In this document: piece by piece, positions 38,149 to 47,164 of the stretch
How the letters are laid out: each line of letters begins with the position of its first letter
Position numbering within the stretch: position 1 is the first letter of the stretch
Assembly: GCF_900187305.1 (NCBI RefSeq)
Contig: NZ_LT906434.1
Span: 2,480,001 to 2,544,000 of the forward strand
Reading direction: 5' to 3'
Length of the DNA stretch: 64,000 nt
Source of the DNA: Neisseria zoodegmatis
Lineage (GTDB): Bacteria; Pseudomonadota; Gammaproteobacteria; Burkholderiales; Neisseriaceae
Program-made: the position numbers and the translations under genes
Notes under the pieces: model-generated
What the model saw: the letters and a program-made list of their open reading frames with translations, nothing else
Databases searched by the model: none
Told to the model about the DNA's origin: nothing

Positions 38149-39027
38149 TTACAAGCTGTTTACGATGCCGTCGGCACCTGCCGCTTCGACGAGTTTGTAC
38201 AGAATGTCTTGCGGCATATCGCCATGCCAGAGGCGGGTGATGTTGGCGATAACGGGCAGATGGGTTACGCGGTGCACGCGCACGATGGCGTCGACGTCTA
38301 AACGGTACGGGTGCTCCGGCTCGAAACTGAGTGTGCCGGCTTCGCCGAGAATGAGATGGTGGTTGCCGCGAAGGGCGATGTGCTCGGCGGCAACCAACCA
38401 TTCATCGGCACGGTGGTGTTTGTCTTTACATAAAACGACGGGCGTATTCAGACGGCCTACTTCGTCTTGAAGGGCGCGGTTGCTCATGAGTTCGCCGCCA
38501 AGATAAAGCACGTCGGCTTCGGCTTCTAAAGCGGGGGCGAGCTGGCGGACGTCGCGGATGCGTACAATTACGGGTTTGCCGGCGGCGTGGTATTTGGCCA
38601 CCTCGGCCTGCATGGTGCGGATCTGCTCTTGTTCGTTGTGGAATGAATGATCGCTATAAGGGCGCGATGGTAAGTAGAAGGGGTCGGCAAATATCATGTC
38701 GGCTGAATCGGAGCGTTCGCCAATTGCTGTGATGTTGAGCATTTTGCCGCTGCCGATTGATACGCCGCGCACGGTAATAACGGTATTGTTGGGGCTGGTT
38801 TCGCGGCTGATGATTTTCCATTCGTTCAACACTCTGATGGCGCGCTCAACGCCGTTTAGACGTTCCAATTCATTGGGGTGGAACACGCGCTCGTCGCCGA
38901 CTGCGCCGATAATGGTGCGCTCTTCTCCGCGCGAAACGTGTTCTTGCAAACCTCTGCTGCGGATAAATTCGATCACGCGCTCAACTGCTTCCGGCGCTGC
39001 CTGTTTCTGCATAACAATAATCATCAT
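38149..39027 (-). CDS. DAHP synthase-like protein with altered active site
   Basis: The 292-residue protein has the ferredoxin-like N-terminal domain of class I-beta 3-deoxy-7-phosphoheptulonate synthases (MQKQAAPEAVERVIEF, then HVSRGEERTIIGAVGDER), then a barrel of the same order (LPSRPYSDHSF, WLVAAEHIALRGNHHLILGE, THLPVIANITRLWHGD). Key motifs differ from active enzymes: the GPCSVE loop is IGERSD, the KPRTSPYSF loop lacks its Lys-Pro-Arg, and DPSH is replaced by NITR. The Glu of LGEAG and an Asp in YRLDVDA remain. It may be inactive or have another substrate. No other shikimate gene is adjacent. Confidence 0.7.
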   Translation of the reverse strand: MMIIVMQKQAAPEAVERVIEFIRSRGLQEHVSRGEERTIIGAVGDERVFHPNELERLNGVERAIRVLNEWKIISRETSPNNTVITVRGVSIGSGKMLNITAIGERSDSADMIFADPFYLPSRPYSDHSFHNEQEQIRTMQAEVAKYHAAGKPVIVRIRDVRQLAPALEAEADVLYLGGELMSNRALQDEVGRLNTPVVLCKDKHHRADEWLVAAEHIALRGNHHLILGEAGTLSFEPEHPYRLDVDAIVRVHRVTHLPVIANITRLWHGDMPQDILYKLVEAAGADGIVNSL

Positions 39028-39248
39028 TCGCTCCGTGATTGCCGGCGGGGAAATTCAAAGTGTGGCCGTCTATACTATATACAGCGTGCTGTCGATTTGA
39101 AACCCAATCGGCGCAAGGCGGTAAACCTGTTTGGTCTCAACAATAATGCGTGGCCGAATGGTAGCAATATTCAATGATATGCGCTACCGACTGATGTTTC
39201 AGACGGCCTCTATGCTATACTGCAAATGTTTCTTTTTATTCTTTTATC

Positions 39249-41402
39249 ATGGTTAGTCTGTTCCGTTCCGGCAAATTCTGGCTGCGTTTCGCCTTCTACG
39301 GCCTGATTGCTTTCGTTTCTGCTTTACTGATCGCTCAATCTCTGCTGCATTATTTGTTCAGCAGTCAGCGCATTCAGGCTTTTGCAGACGAGGCCGTGCG
39401 CGGAAGCGGTCGCACGGTGCGTTTCAGCGGCGATATCAACCGCTCATGGCTGCCCCGCCCTACCGTCACGTTGCACAATGTGATGATTAGCAAGCCAAAC
39501 AGCACGGCTTCGGCTCTGCATGCGAAAGAAATGCGCATCGGTTTGGCATGGAGCAATCTGTGGAGCGATATGCCGACTATTGAAAAATGGGTAATTAAAG
39601 AAGCCGATGCTGAAGCAACCCGCCAGCCCGACGGTGCGTGGAATATTGGGGATTTATGGAAAACATCCGGCCGTCCGGTGCAAATCAACAGAGTTATCAT
39701 TGAAAACAGCCGTCTGAATATAGGTACGCCCGAAGCGCATTACCATACGGAAAGTCTTAACCTAAACCTCAGCGGCGAATCGGAAGCGGTGCGTGAATTT
39801 GCTTTGAGCGGAACAACACGTCTCAACAACCAATCTACTTTCAAATGGAACAGCACAGGCCGTCTGAATATGAATAACGGACAAGAGTGGCTGCTCCCTG
39901 CCCTGCATGTGGATGCCACGGTGCCGTTCAAAAAAGAAACCGCTTCGATTTCCGCCGATGCCGACGTAACTTGGCAACCGCAAAACGACACTTTACAAGC
40001 GCGCAATTTACGCCTTCGCGCCGACAGTTCTTTCCACAAATTACATCTCACCGCACAAAGCCCTGCTCTGTTGTGGAAAAAGAAACACATCAGCCTGAGC
40101 GACATCCGCGCGGTGTTTACTGCCGGCTCTTCAGAAGAAAGCAGCTGGGACGGTTCTTTGTCGCTCTCCCGCGTCAGCCTGCGCCCGAGCGTTGCCACCA
40201 TCAGCGAGTTTGAATTCAACGGCAGCCACAAAAACCTCGGCAGACAAACTACATTCAATATCGCCGGACCGCTGACCTGGCAAAAAGATACGCTGCTCGA
40301 GTCTGAAAAATTCGTTCTAAGCACACATCAAGACAGCTTAAAAGCTGCGCCACGCTCACGGCTGATCAGCCAAATGGAAGGCCGTTTTGCATTATCCGGC
40401 AACAAAGATTGGACGCTGTCGTTAAAAGGTTTGTTTGACCGACAAAATGCCGAAGTTTCCGCCCAATATACCGCAGCGCACAAAGATAATCCCGCCAAAC
40501 TCAACACCACAGTGGGCATACAGAAGCTGTCCCTGCATCCCTATTGGAGCGATTTCCAAGCCAAAAGTGGCAATCTTTTTCCAGCCTTTCTGACCCAATC
40601 TGCCCAAACCCAAGTTCATGCCGACATCAACATCGGCAGCCTAAACATGCCCGGCCTGCAGATGGACGATTTACACACCAGCCTCTATGCCGACAACCAA
40701 CGCATTACGCTCACCAACTTCCGCGCCGGCTTATACGGAGGCCAAACCGAAGGCGGCATCAGTATCGCCAACACCAATCCGCCTTCGTATCACTTGCAAC
40801 AAAATGCCCGCGGCGTACAAATCCGCCCGCTCATGCAAGACTTGCTTGGTTACCACCGTATCGGCGGTATTGGCGACGCCGTAATCGACCTAACGGCCAA
40901 AGGCAACGACAGAGCCGGCCTGACCAAAACGCTCAACGGTTCTTTGCAGCTCAACGTTACCCAAGGCGCATGGCTGGGCTTGGATATTTCTAATGTACTG
41001 CAAAGTTTGGGCAACAATACGGCCATCAACAGCAAACAGCGCGATGTGCAAACCCCTTTCCGCTCTTTTTCGCTCACCAGCGAAATACGTGACGGCATCG
41101 GCACTCACGAAAATGCCGAGTTGAAATCGGATATTTTCGACATCACCAGCAGCGGTCAAACAGACCTCAATGCCCAAACCATGTCTGAAAACATGTTGAT
41201 CCGCAATATAAAAAACATCCATGCCAAGCCCATCCCCATCAAAATCACCGGCCCGGCAGCCAACCCCTCCGTTACTCTTGACTACAACAAACTGACTTCG
41301 GGTTTGGAAACACCGCAGGAAAAACAACGGGCGCTGGCAGAAACATTGAAGGAACAATGGCAATGGTTGAATGCACCGCCTAAAGCAGCATCAACTCCTT
41401 GA
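39249..41402 (+). CDS. AsmA-family envelope protein
   Basis: The 717-residue protein has one N-terminal membrane anchor (about residues 10-35) and a long periplasmic beta-rich body. The AsmA N-terminal pattern is clear: GRTVRFSGDINRSWLPRPTV, then LGLAWSNLW-like and QPDGAWNIGDLW. The C-terminal part has the AsmA_2-type GIGDAVIDLTAKGNDRAGLTKTLNGSLQL. Family members form bridges that move phospholipids between the two membranes or affect outer-membrane assembly. It stands alone. Confidence 0.9.
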   Translation: MVSLFRSGKFWLRFAFYGLIAFVSALLIAQSLLHYLFSSQRIQAFADEAVRGSGRTVRFSGDINRSWLPRPTVTLHNVMISKPNSTASALHAKEMRIGLAWSNLWSDMPTIEKWVIKEADAEATRQPDGAWNIGDLWKTSGRPVQINRVIIENSRLNIGTPEAHYHTESLNLNLSGESEAVREFALSGTTRLNNQSTFKWNSTGRLNMNNGQEWLLPALHVDATVPFKKETASISADADVTWQPQNDTLQARNLRLRADSSFHKLHLTAQSPALLWKKKHISLSDIRAVFTAGSSEESSWDGSLSLSRVSLRPSVATISEFEFNGSHKNLGRQTTFNIAGPLTWQKDTLLESEKFVLSTHQDSLKAAPRSRLISQMEGRFALSGNKDWTLSLKGLFDRQNAEVSAQYTAAHKDNPAKLNTTVGIQKLSLHPYWSDFQAKSGNLFPAFLTQSAQTQVHADINIGSLNMPGLQMDDLHTSLYADNQRITLTNFRAGLYGGQTEGGISIANTNPPSYHLQQNARGVQIRPLMQDLLGYHRIGGIGDAVIDLTAKGNDRAGLTKTLNGSLQLNVTQGAWLGLDISNVLQSLGNNTAINSKQRDVQTPFRSFSLTSEIRDGIGTHENAELKSDIFDITSSGQTDLNAQTMSENMLIRNIKNIHAKPIPIKITGPAANPSVTLDYNKLTSGLETPQEKQRALAETLKEQWQWLNAPPKAASTP

Positions 41403-41802
41403 GAATATTACTTAGGCTGAATTTCAGACGGCCTGATATCAAATAATAATTCGGCTGTGCATCTTTTACATATTTTATAAATCTCAACAATTGCCCCAAC
41501 TGCCCCATCCTGTCATCTAAAATCTCTCCAGACCTTGGCGATTTGCTCGTTATTAATTGCTTAATTGATTACTCATGCCGGTCAAACACTACGTTATTCC
41601 GCACCCCATAGCTTAAATAAAACATATTTACATCACGCTCAAATAAAATAACTATAGTTCTACTCTAATTTTTACTTATATTAGAGTATAATGCCTAAAT
41701 CTTAAAAATCTCAGCTGTTTTAAGATTTAAAAAAAACTTCCAAAACAGCCGCTTACCAATACTCCCAATACAAGCGTCCCTCTCTATAAAGGAAAACTCA
41801 AT
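41403..41802. other. Intergenic region before the nitronate monooxygenase gene
   Basis: 400 bases, AT-rich in the right half. A single DUS follows the AsmA gene (near 41425). A 9-bp-arm palindrome overlapping a TATAAT box lies at 41661-41691. No gene seen. Confidence 0.6.
41661..41691 (+). promoter_or_regulatory. Palindromic operator candidate over a -10 box
   Basis: TACTCTAAT and ATTAGAGTA, separated by 10 bases, form a perfect inverted repeat. Its right arm runs into TATAAT (41686-41691), so a bound repressor would block the promoter of the nitronate monooxygenase gene. No -35 with normal spacing was found. No regulator gene is adjacent. Confidence 0.45.
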
Positions 41803-42969
41803 ATGCAACACAGCTTCGACCCCTTGTTTATCCGTGGCAAATCTTTGATTCCGATTGTGCAGGGAGGCATGGGCGTAGGTGTCTCCGCATCCAAATTATC
41901 CAGTGCAGTCGCCCGCGAAAACGGCGTCGGTACCATCGCCAGCGTGGACTTGCGCCATCTGCATGAAGACTTGTTAGCCGAATCCAAAATCAACCCCACC
42001 GAAGAAAAATACTGCAAACTCAACCACATCGCGCTCGACAGGGAAATCCGCAAAGCAAAAGCAGATGCCGAGGGCAAAGGTATTATTGCGGTTAACGTGA
42101 TGAAAGCCGTTAAAGACCATCAAGCATTGGTGCGTCAGGCTTGCGAATCGGGTGCGGATGCGATTGTCATGGGAGCCGGCTTGCCGCTTGACCTTCCCGA
42201 AATGACTGAGGGATACCATAAAGACGTGGCATTGCTGCCTATTCTTTCCGAATCACGCGGCATCAATATCGTCCTTAAACGCTGGATGAAAAAAGGCATT
42301 CTTCCCGATGCGATTGTGATCGAACACCCTGCTCACGCTGCCGGGCATTTAGGTGCAATGACCGTAGACGGCCTAAATGACGAAAAATTCGAGTTTAAGC
42401 GCGTTATCGAAGAAACCTGCGAAGTTTTTAAAAAACTCGGGCTGGAAAGTGAAAAAATTCCTTTGATATTGGCTGGCGGTATGGCGAACTTTGACAAAAT
42501 CTGTACCGCACTAAAATCGTGGGGCGCTTCCGCCGTACAAATCGGTACTGCATTCGCCGTTACCCAAGAAGGCGACGCACATTTGAATTTCAAGAAAACG
42601 CTGGCCGGCGCGCCTGTTGAGCAAGTCGTTGAATTTATGTCAGTAGCCGGCTTACCCGCCCGCGGTGTACGTACTAAATTTCTAGAAAGCTACATCAAAC
42701 GCGAAGCAAAACTGCAAGCCAATGCCAAAGCAGACCCACGCCGCTGCACTCAAGGTCTTAATTGTCTCTCCGTGTGCGGCCTGCGCGACGGCTTGGAAAA
42801 AGTAGGCCAATTCTGCATCGACATCCAACTGGCCGCAGCATGGCGCGGGGAAGTGGATAAAGGGCTGTTTTTCCGCGGTAAAGACCCCCTACCCTTCGGC
42901 AATGCCATTAAGAGTGTACGGGAAACCATTCAATATCTTTTGCAAGGTTCTCTCCCTGAGAAAGCATAA
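41803..42969 (+). CDS. Nitronate monooxygenase (2-nitropropane dioxygenase family)
   Basis: The 388-residue FMN enzyme oxidises nitronates such as propionate-3-nitronate, probably as detoxification. Visible are the N-terminal PIVQGGMGVGVSASKLSSAV, the central EHPAHAAGHLGA with the candidate catalytic His, and the phosphate-binding GGMANFDKICTALKSWGASAVQIGTAF. A C-terminal cluster of cysteines (RRCTQGLNCLSVCGLRDG) typifies the longer branch of the family. A GAAAACTCAATATG context gives a weak ribosome-binding site. A strong hairpin follows the stop. Confidence 0.92.
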   Translation: MQHSFDPLFIRGKSLIPIVQGGMGVGVSASKLSSAVARENGVGTIASVDLRHLHEDLLAESKINPTEEKYCKLNHIALDREIRKAKADAEGKGIIAVNVMKAVKDHQALVRQACESGADAIVMGAGLPLDLPEMTEGYHKDVALLPILSESRGINIVLKRWMKKGILPDAIVIEHPAHAAGHLGAMTVDGLNDEKFEFKRVIEETCEVFKKLGLESEKIPLILAGGMANFDKICTALKSWGASAVQIGTAFAVTQEGDAHLNFKKTLAGAPVEQVVEFMSVAGLPARGVRTKFLESYIKREAKLQANAKADPRRCTQGLNCLSVCGLRDGLEKVGQFCIDIQLAAAWRGEVDKGLFFRGKDPLPFGNAIKSVRETIQYLLQGSLPEKA

Positions 42970-42980
42970 AAAAACATACA

Positions 42981-43022
42981 AAAATAACCGTCGTGGTTTA
43001 CACAAACCACGACGTTATTTTT
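42981..43022 (+). terminator. Intrinsic terminator without DUS
   Basis: GTCGTGGTTT and AAACCACGAC pair around a short loop, the stem is extended by AATAAC/GTTATT and it is followed by a T run. This is one of the few terminators here not built from DUS. Confidence 0.85.
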
Positions 43023-43063
43023 ATAACGGCTGAAGCCGTCTGAAAATGAATCACTGCCGATAT

Positions 43064-43714
43064 TTAAATGCGGCTATTGTAATATTGGTATGCTTCATCC
43101 ATATTATCAAACTGATGCAGTCTTCCGGCCTCCAACACCATGGCATTATCGCAATATTGTTTCATCGCACTCGGGCTGTGCGACACCAAAATTATCGAAC
43201 GGTCTTTACGCTTTTCAAACAACTCATAGCGGCATTTCTCAGAAAAACGCGAATCGCCTACCGCAATCACTTCATCAATCAGATAACAGTCAAACTCCAC
43301 CGCAAGCGATAATGCAAAAGCCAGTCGCGCCTTCATACCTGAAGAATAACGTTTTACCGGTTCATACAGATATTGCCCCAGCTCGGAAAATTCTTCCGTA
43401 AATGCCTTCACATAATCGATATCGACGTTATAAATCCGACAGATGAAACGCAAATTATCCATACCGGTGAGACTACCTTGAAACGCCCCACTAAACGCCA
43501 ACGGCCAAGAGATGCTCATCGTGCGTTTAATCTCACCTTCAGTAGGCGGTTCCACACCACTGATCAGGCGTATCAACGTAGATTTACCTGCTCCGTTTCT
43601 ACCTAAAATACCGATTTTTTCACCTTTTTCCAGTTTGAAATCGATATCTTCAAGCACCATACGCCAACCTTGACGGGTTTGATATTTCTTATACACATGC
43701 TCAACGGAAATCAT
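43064..43714 (-). CDS. ctrD: Capsule polysaccharide export ATPase
   Basis: The 216-residue protein is the nucleotide-binding subunit (KpsT type) of the capsule ABC exporter. The Walker A motif is [11 protein letters not shown], the ABC signature is [15 protein letters not shown], and the Walker B is CYLIDEV followed by IAVGD. The N-terminus [17 protein letters not shown] is family-typical. It overlaps ctrC by 4 bases and closes the ctrABCD operon. Confidence 0.96.
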   Translation of the reverse strand: MISVEHVYKKYQTRQGWRMVLEDIDFKLEKGEKIGILGRNGAGKSTLIRLISGVEPPTEGEIKRTMSISWPLAFSGAFQGSLTGMDNLRFICRIYNVDIDYVKAFTEEFSELGQYLYEPVKRYSSGMKARLAFALSLAVEFDCYLIDEVIAVGDSRFSEKCRYELFEKRKDRSIILVSHSPSAMKQYCDNAMVLEAGRLHQFDNMDEAYQYYNSRI

Positions 43715-44508
43715 TGCGGTTCTACCCCCTTGCTAAACTTAGCCACCATTGCCAATCCGATAAATAACATGACCAAGTTGCATAATAATAAATACCATGG
43801 GTTTTCCAATGTGGTAACCGTATTGCCAAAATATCCCTGTCTGAACATCTCCGTGCCGTGCACCATAGGAATCCACAATATGTATTCTTGCGCTCGATGC
43901 GGCAATGTAGAGACAAAAAAGAAAGCCCCTGACAAAGGCAACATGACGAAACTTAAAGTACTCCACAGCTTGCCAAATACATCAAACTTGAACGCAATCG
44001 AGCAAATAATTAAGCCTAAACCAAATGCAAACATAGCCATCAGCAACCAAGCAATCAGCATATAAAAAATATCGGCCGGCATCTCTACCCATTTTATTGC
44101 AATGAAAACAGCCATAATCACAACTTGCGCGATGGTAGCTCCGGCAATTTCCAATAATACACGGGCCAAAATCGTATCAAGCACCCTTACATTTCTATGA
44201 TAAAGCAAGCTGGCATTCGCCGAAATCGCGCCCACCGCACGGTTGGAAGCATTACGCCACATCATAGCCATCGGGTAGCCAGTCAACATGAAAGCAACTA
44301 TATTTAGAGACGAAAATTGATCAGCCCTTACAAACTTCCAAAACATCACAATGATAAAGGTAAATAACAACGGTTCTACAAACAGCCACAAAAAACCAAT
44401 GTTATTGCGCCCGTAACGGGTAATGATTTCGCGCATCAAAAGCGCAACAACCACCCGTTTTTGAATCGCTAAAGACTCCCGAAAAGTAGTTTCGTGCAAC
44501 GCTTTCAT
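43711..44508 (-). CDS. ctrC: Capsule polysaccharide export inner-membrane permease
   Basis: The 265-residue, six-helix KpsM-type permease moves the lipid-linked capsule chain across the inner membrane. It reads [20 protein letters not shown] near the N-terminus, the ABC-2 signature, and ends in a hydrophobic helix. It overlaps ctrB by one base and ctrD by four, so the export genes are translationally coupled. Confidence 0.95.
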   Translation of the reverse strand: MKALHETTFRESLAIQKRVVVALLMREIITRYGRNNIGFLWLFVEPLLFTFIIVMFWKFVRADQFSSLNIVAFMLTGYPMAMMWRNASNRAVGAISANASLLYHRNVRVLDTILARVLLEIAGATIAQVVIMAVFIAIKWVEMPADIFYMLIAWLLMAMFAFGLGLIICSIAFKFDVFGKLWSTLSFVMLPLSGAFFFVSTLPHRAQEYILWIPMVHGTEMFRQGYFGNTVTTLENPWYLLLCNLVMLFIGLAMVAKFSKGVEPQ

Positions 44509-45743
44509 CAGTTTTTATGCTCTCTTACACTAGCAATCAACAAACTTAAAATACCATACAACATTAAACCAATAAAAAATGTTGCAACAATGTTGTATAA
44601 GCGTTGAGGTTTTAATGCCATATCCGGACGACTTGGCTTAGACACAACTTCAAGATAGAGCTGCTTGCGCTCCGCCTCGGCTTTAGCATTTTCCAAAGCA
44701 GCAATTGCTGCAGCCAATTGCTTCTCCGCCAACTCATTTTCCAAAAATAAACGCTGATATGCCGCAGCTTGTGCAGTGATAGAATTACTTGAGCCACCTG
44801 AAATCATCTGCATTTGCTGTTTGATTTCTCTTTGCAGGCTTTTTTCACGTGCTTTCAAACCGGGAATCTGGGGATTTTCCGGAGTAACCGCTTTTACTTG
44901 GTCTAATTGCGTTTGAATAACGATTAACTCATCCTGCAGTTTCGACACCAAATTCATCTGTGCTTCAGATTGGGCTTTTAAGTCAAAAATACCGTTTTTA
45001 GTGCGATACACAGCCATTTCTTCAGCCGCGTTTTTAACACGCTCCTCCGCCACAGCAACGTTTTGCTGAGCTTGCTCAATAGTATCTTTACGTGCACGGG
45101 CATTCAGCTTATTAATTAACTCCTCTCCCCTGCTGAGCAAAGCTGCATTGATTTGCTGTGACTCTTTGGCGTCAAACGACTCCACCGCCAATGTAGAAAT
45201 GCCGGATACAGGATCAAAAGCAATGTTGATTTTTTCTTTGTAATATTGATAGAAAGCCTCAGCTGAATCTCGGAAACCAAAACCATTGAAGCGGCTGAAT
45301 ACATCACCTTTCTCTTCATAATAGGCGCGAATAGGAATGGTTTTGCTCAATTCTCCTAAAGCTGTGCGCGAACCCATATACTCACGAACAGTATAAGTAT
45401 CGTCTTGCGAGCGGGTAAATCCTGCACTCTGTAATAAAGCACCCAAACCACCGGTCGAAGCTTGATTATGAGGGGAACGCACCACAAAACTAGATTCAGA
45501 CGTATATTGATCTGCAGCCCATCCTGAAAAATAAATCAATGAGCATACTGTGGGAATAATAATCGCAGCCCAAGCCAATGGTCCGGGCTTAGCTATTCCA
45601 ATTTGCTTTTTCTTGTGTTTCCTATTTATATCATGCTGAGGATTATTTTTACTTTCCTGTTTTAATTCAGCTTTTTCCTGAACACTTTCTGTATCTGTAT
45701 TTTTTTCAGACATCTTTAATTTGTACTTTCTATTCGCTATCAA
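44508..45743 (-). CDS. ctrB: Capsule export inner-membrane polysaccharide co-polymerase-like protein
   Basis: The 411-residue KpsE/CtrB protein bridges the inner-membrane exporter and the outer-membrane CtrA channel. It has membrane helices near residues 55-75 (PLAWAAIIIPTVCSLIYFSG) and at the C-terminus, with a long periplasmic region rich in coiled coil (about 210-370) between them. The cytoplasmic N-terminus is highly charged (Lys, Glu). It overlaps ctrA by 4 bases. Confidence 0.95.
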   Translation of the reverse strand: MIANRKYKLKMSEKNTDTESVQEKAELKQESKNNPQHDINRKHKKKQIGIAKPGPLAWAAIIIPTVCSLIYFSGWAADQYTSESSFVVRSPHNQASTGGLGALLQSAGFTRSQDDTYTVREYMGSRTALGELSKTIPIRAYYEEKGDVFSRFNGFGFRDSAEAFYQYYKEKINIAFDPVSGISTLAVESFDAKESQQINAALLSRGEELINKLNARARKDTIEQAQQNVAVAEERVKNAAEEMAVYRTKNGIFDLKAQSEAQMNLVSKLQDELIVIQTQLDQVKAVTPENPQIPGLKAREKSLQREIKQQMQMISGGSSNSITAQAAAYQRLFLENELAEKQLAAAIAALENAKAEAERKQLYLEVVSKPSRPDMALKPQRLYNIVATFFIGLMLYGILSLLIASVREHKN

Positions 45744-46909
45744 TTAGCTATATTGTTAATACTGTTTACACCACTTACCACTGGAGAAAACACAAACTGC
45801 AAGAACTTCTGCATTTCAGCCAGCGGAGCATTGGCCACATACACAATGTCTTTATCCTTCATAGGAAATTTCTGTAACCAAAACAACGAATTTGCATCCA
45901 GAAGATTCATTCTGTAAACAGTTGGCACTTCCATTGAAATATCATAGCCTTTGGCCAACCACTTTTCTTTCTCTTCTTGAGGCAGCAACTCTAAAGGCTG
46001 ATATCGAAACACAAAAATACCCTTAGGATTGGCACGCCGATCCAACAAACCGCCGGAAGCGCCAATCGCCTCGCCTAAATTCATACCCTTGGCCGAAAAG
46101 GAGATTTGCTGGTTTTTACCAAGTGCCCCCAATGCAGTGAAACTGAGAGGCTTCGAAAGCAAAGTGATCACATCACCCGGCTGCAAAACAACATTTTGCG
46201 CCGGTTGGGCCGTAATCGTTTCCAAAGCAACCGTACGAACCATGTTTCCACGGGTCATCTGTACCGATATATCTTGTACCCCACTATCCGTTCCGCCAAT
46301 AGCAGCTACCGCATCTAAAACACGCTCGCGATGGCCGGTTAAAGGCATTCTGATACTGCGCCCGGCTCGAATTACCGTAGCATTGCTGGAGTTATTTTGC
46401 ACAACCCTCACCATGGCCTGCGGCTGGTTCGCCATTTTTTTCAGACGGCCTACAATCTCTTTTTGTATCCGCACCGGAGTTTTTCCACTAACCGGCACAT
46501 TCCCTAAAAAGGGCACCGAAACCATGCCCTGAGTATCCACAATCTGCGGAGGCAAGCTGACTGTTTGAGCAGAACCCGAACCCACTGAATTCAAAGCCCC
46601 ACCAAAAAGTACAGCCGGAGCCGCTTCCCACAGAGTGATTTCGAGCACGTCTCCTGCTCCCACTGCATCGGCAAAACGTGCATTGCCCACACCAAAATCA
46701 AGAAATGACTGCTGTTGTGCCAATGAGTAAAAAGAGGACAGTACACTCTCATCAATATCGACTACAGCAACATCAGGCACAGTTACCTGCACCTGATGAT
46801 TTTTTAAATTTATAACCTCAATTTGATTCGGCCCTGATGTTGGCAAATTACCACAACCATTCAAAGCTACTGATATAAAAATAACGCCCACGGCCTTATA
46901 TATAACCAT
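45740..46909 (-). CDS. ctrA: Capsule export outer-membrane lipoprotein
   Basis: The 389-residue Wza-like protein forms the outer-membrane channel for capsule export. It has a lipoprotein signal (ALNGC, Cys19), a polysaccharide-export domain (GDVLEITLWEAAPA) and SLBB-like domains (VQNNSSNATVIRAGRSIRMP). A DUS lies inside the gene near 46440. It is the first gene of ctrABCD and is read away from wecB. Confidence 0.95.
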   Translation of the reverse strand: MVIYKAVGVIFISVALNGCGNLPTSGPNQIEVINLKNHQVQVTVPDVAVVDIDESVLSSFYSLAQQQSFLDFGVGNARFADAVGAGDVLEITLWEAAPAVLFGGALNSVGSGSAQTVSLPPQIVDTQGMVSVPFLGNVPVSGKTPVRIQKEIVGRLKKMANQPQAMVRVVQNNSSNATVIRAGRSIRMPLTGHRERVLDAVAAIGGTDSGVQDISVQMTRGNMVRTVALETITAQPAQNVVLQPGDVITLLSKPLSFTALGALGKNQQISFSAKGMNLGEAIGASGGLLDRRANPKGIFVFRYQPLELLPQEEKEKWLAKGYDISMEVPTVYRMNLLDANSLFWLQKFPMKDKDIVYVANAPLAEMQKFLQFVFSPVVSGVNSINNIAN

Positions 46910-47164
46910 TACCCGATTCCCATCTCAAGAATTAATTAAAAATAATTTAATTAATTCAATATATTATAAAATAAAAATGCATTTTTTAATTATGCAATAC
47001 AAATATAAAATTTATTTAATTCCATGATGTTTACAACCAATCTGTAAGAATAGGATAAATTTTACAATATTTCTTTAACAAAATAATAACAAATTACACT
47101 ATAATTCAAGACTTAGTCAAATAAGACAAAGTCTTACTCATTATTCTAACGGAAAATATTCATT
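46910..47164. promoter_or_regulatory. Divergent capsule control region
   Basis: This 255-base, strikingly AT-rich region separates the export and synthesis operons. It has a TATAAT box for ctrA (46963-46968, minus strand). Between this and the ctrA start is an 11-bp-arm perfect palindrome of only A and T (46930-46956). For wecB there is TTAACA (47075-47080), a 19-base gap and TATAAT (47100-47105), followed by a leader stem AAGACTT/AAGTCTT (47108-47135). The meningococcal TATACTTA repeats of the capsule RNA thermosensor were not found. Confidence 0.6.
46930..46956. repeat. All-AT perfect palindrome in the ctrA leader
   Basis: AATTAATTAAA, 5 bases, TTTAATTAATT. It lies 21-47 bases before the ctrA start, downstream of its likely -10, so it would be an AU-only hairpin in the mRNA and also a symmetric protein site in the DNA. 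Confidence 0.85.
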
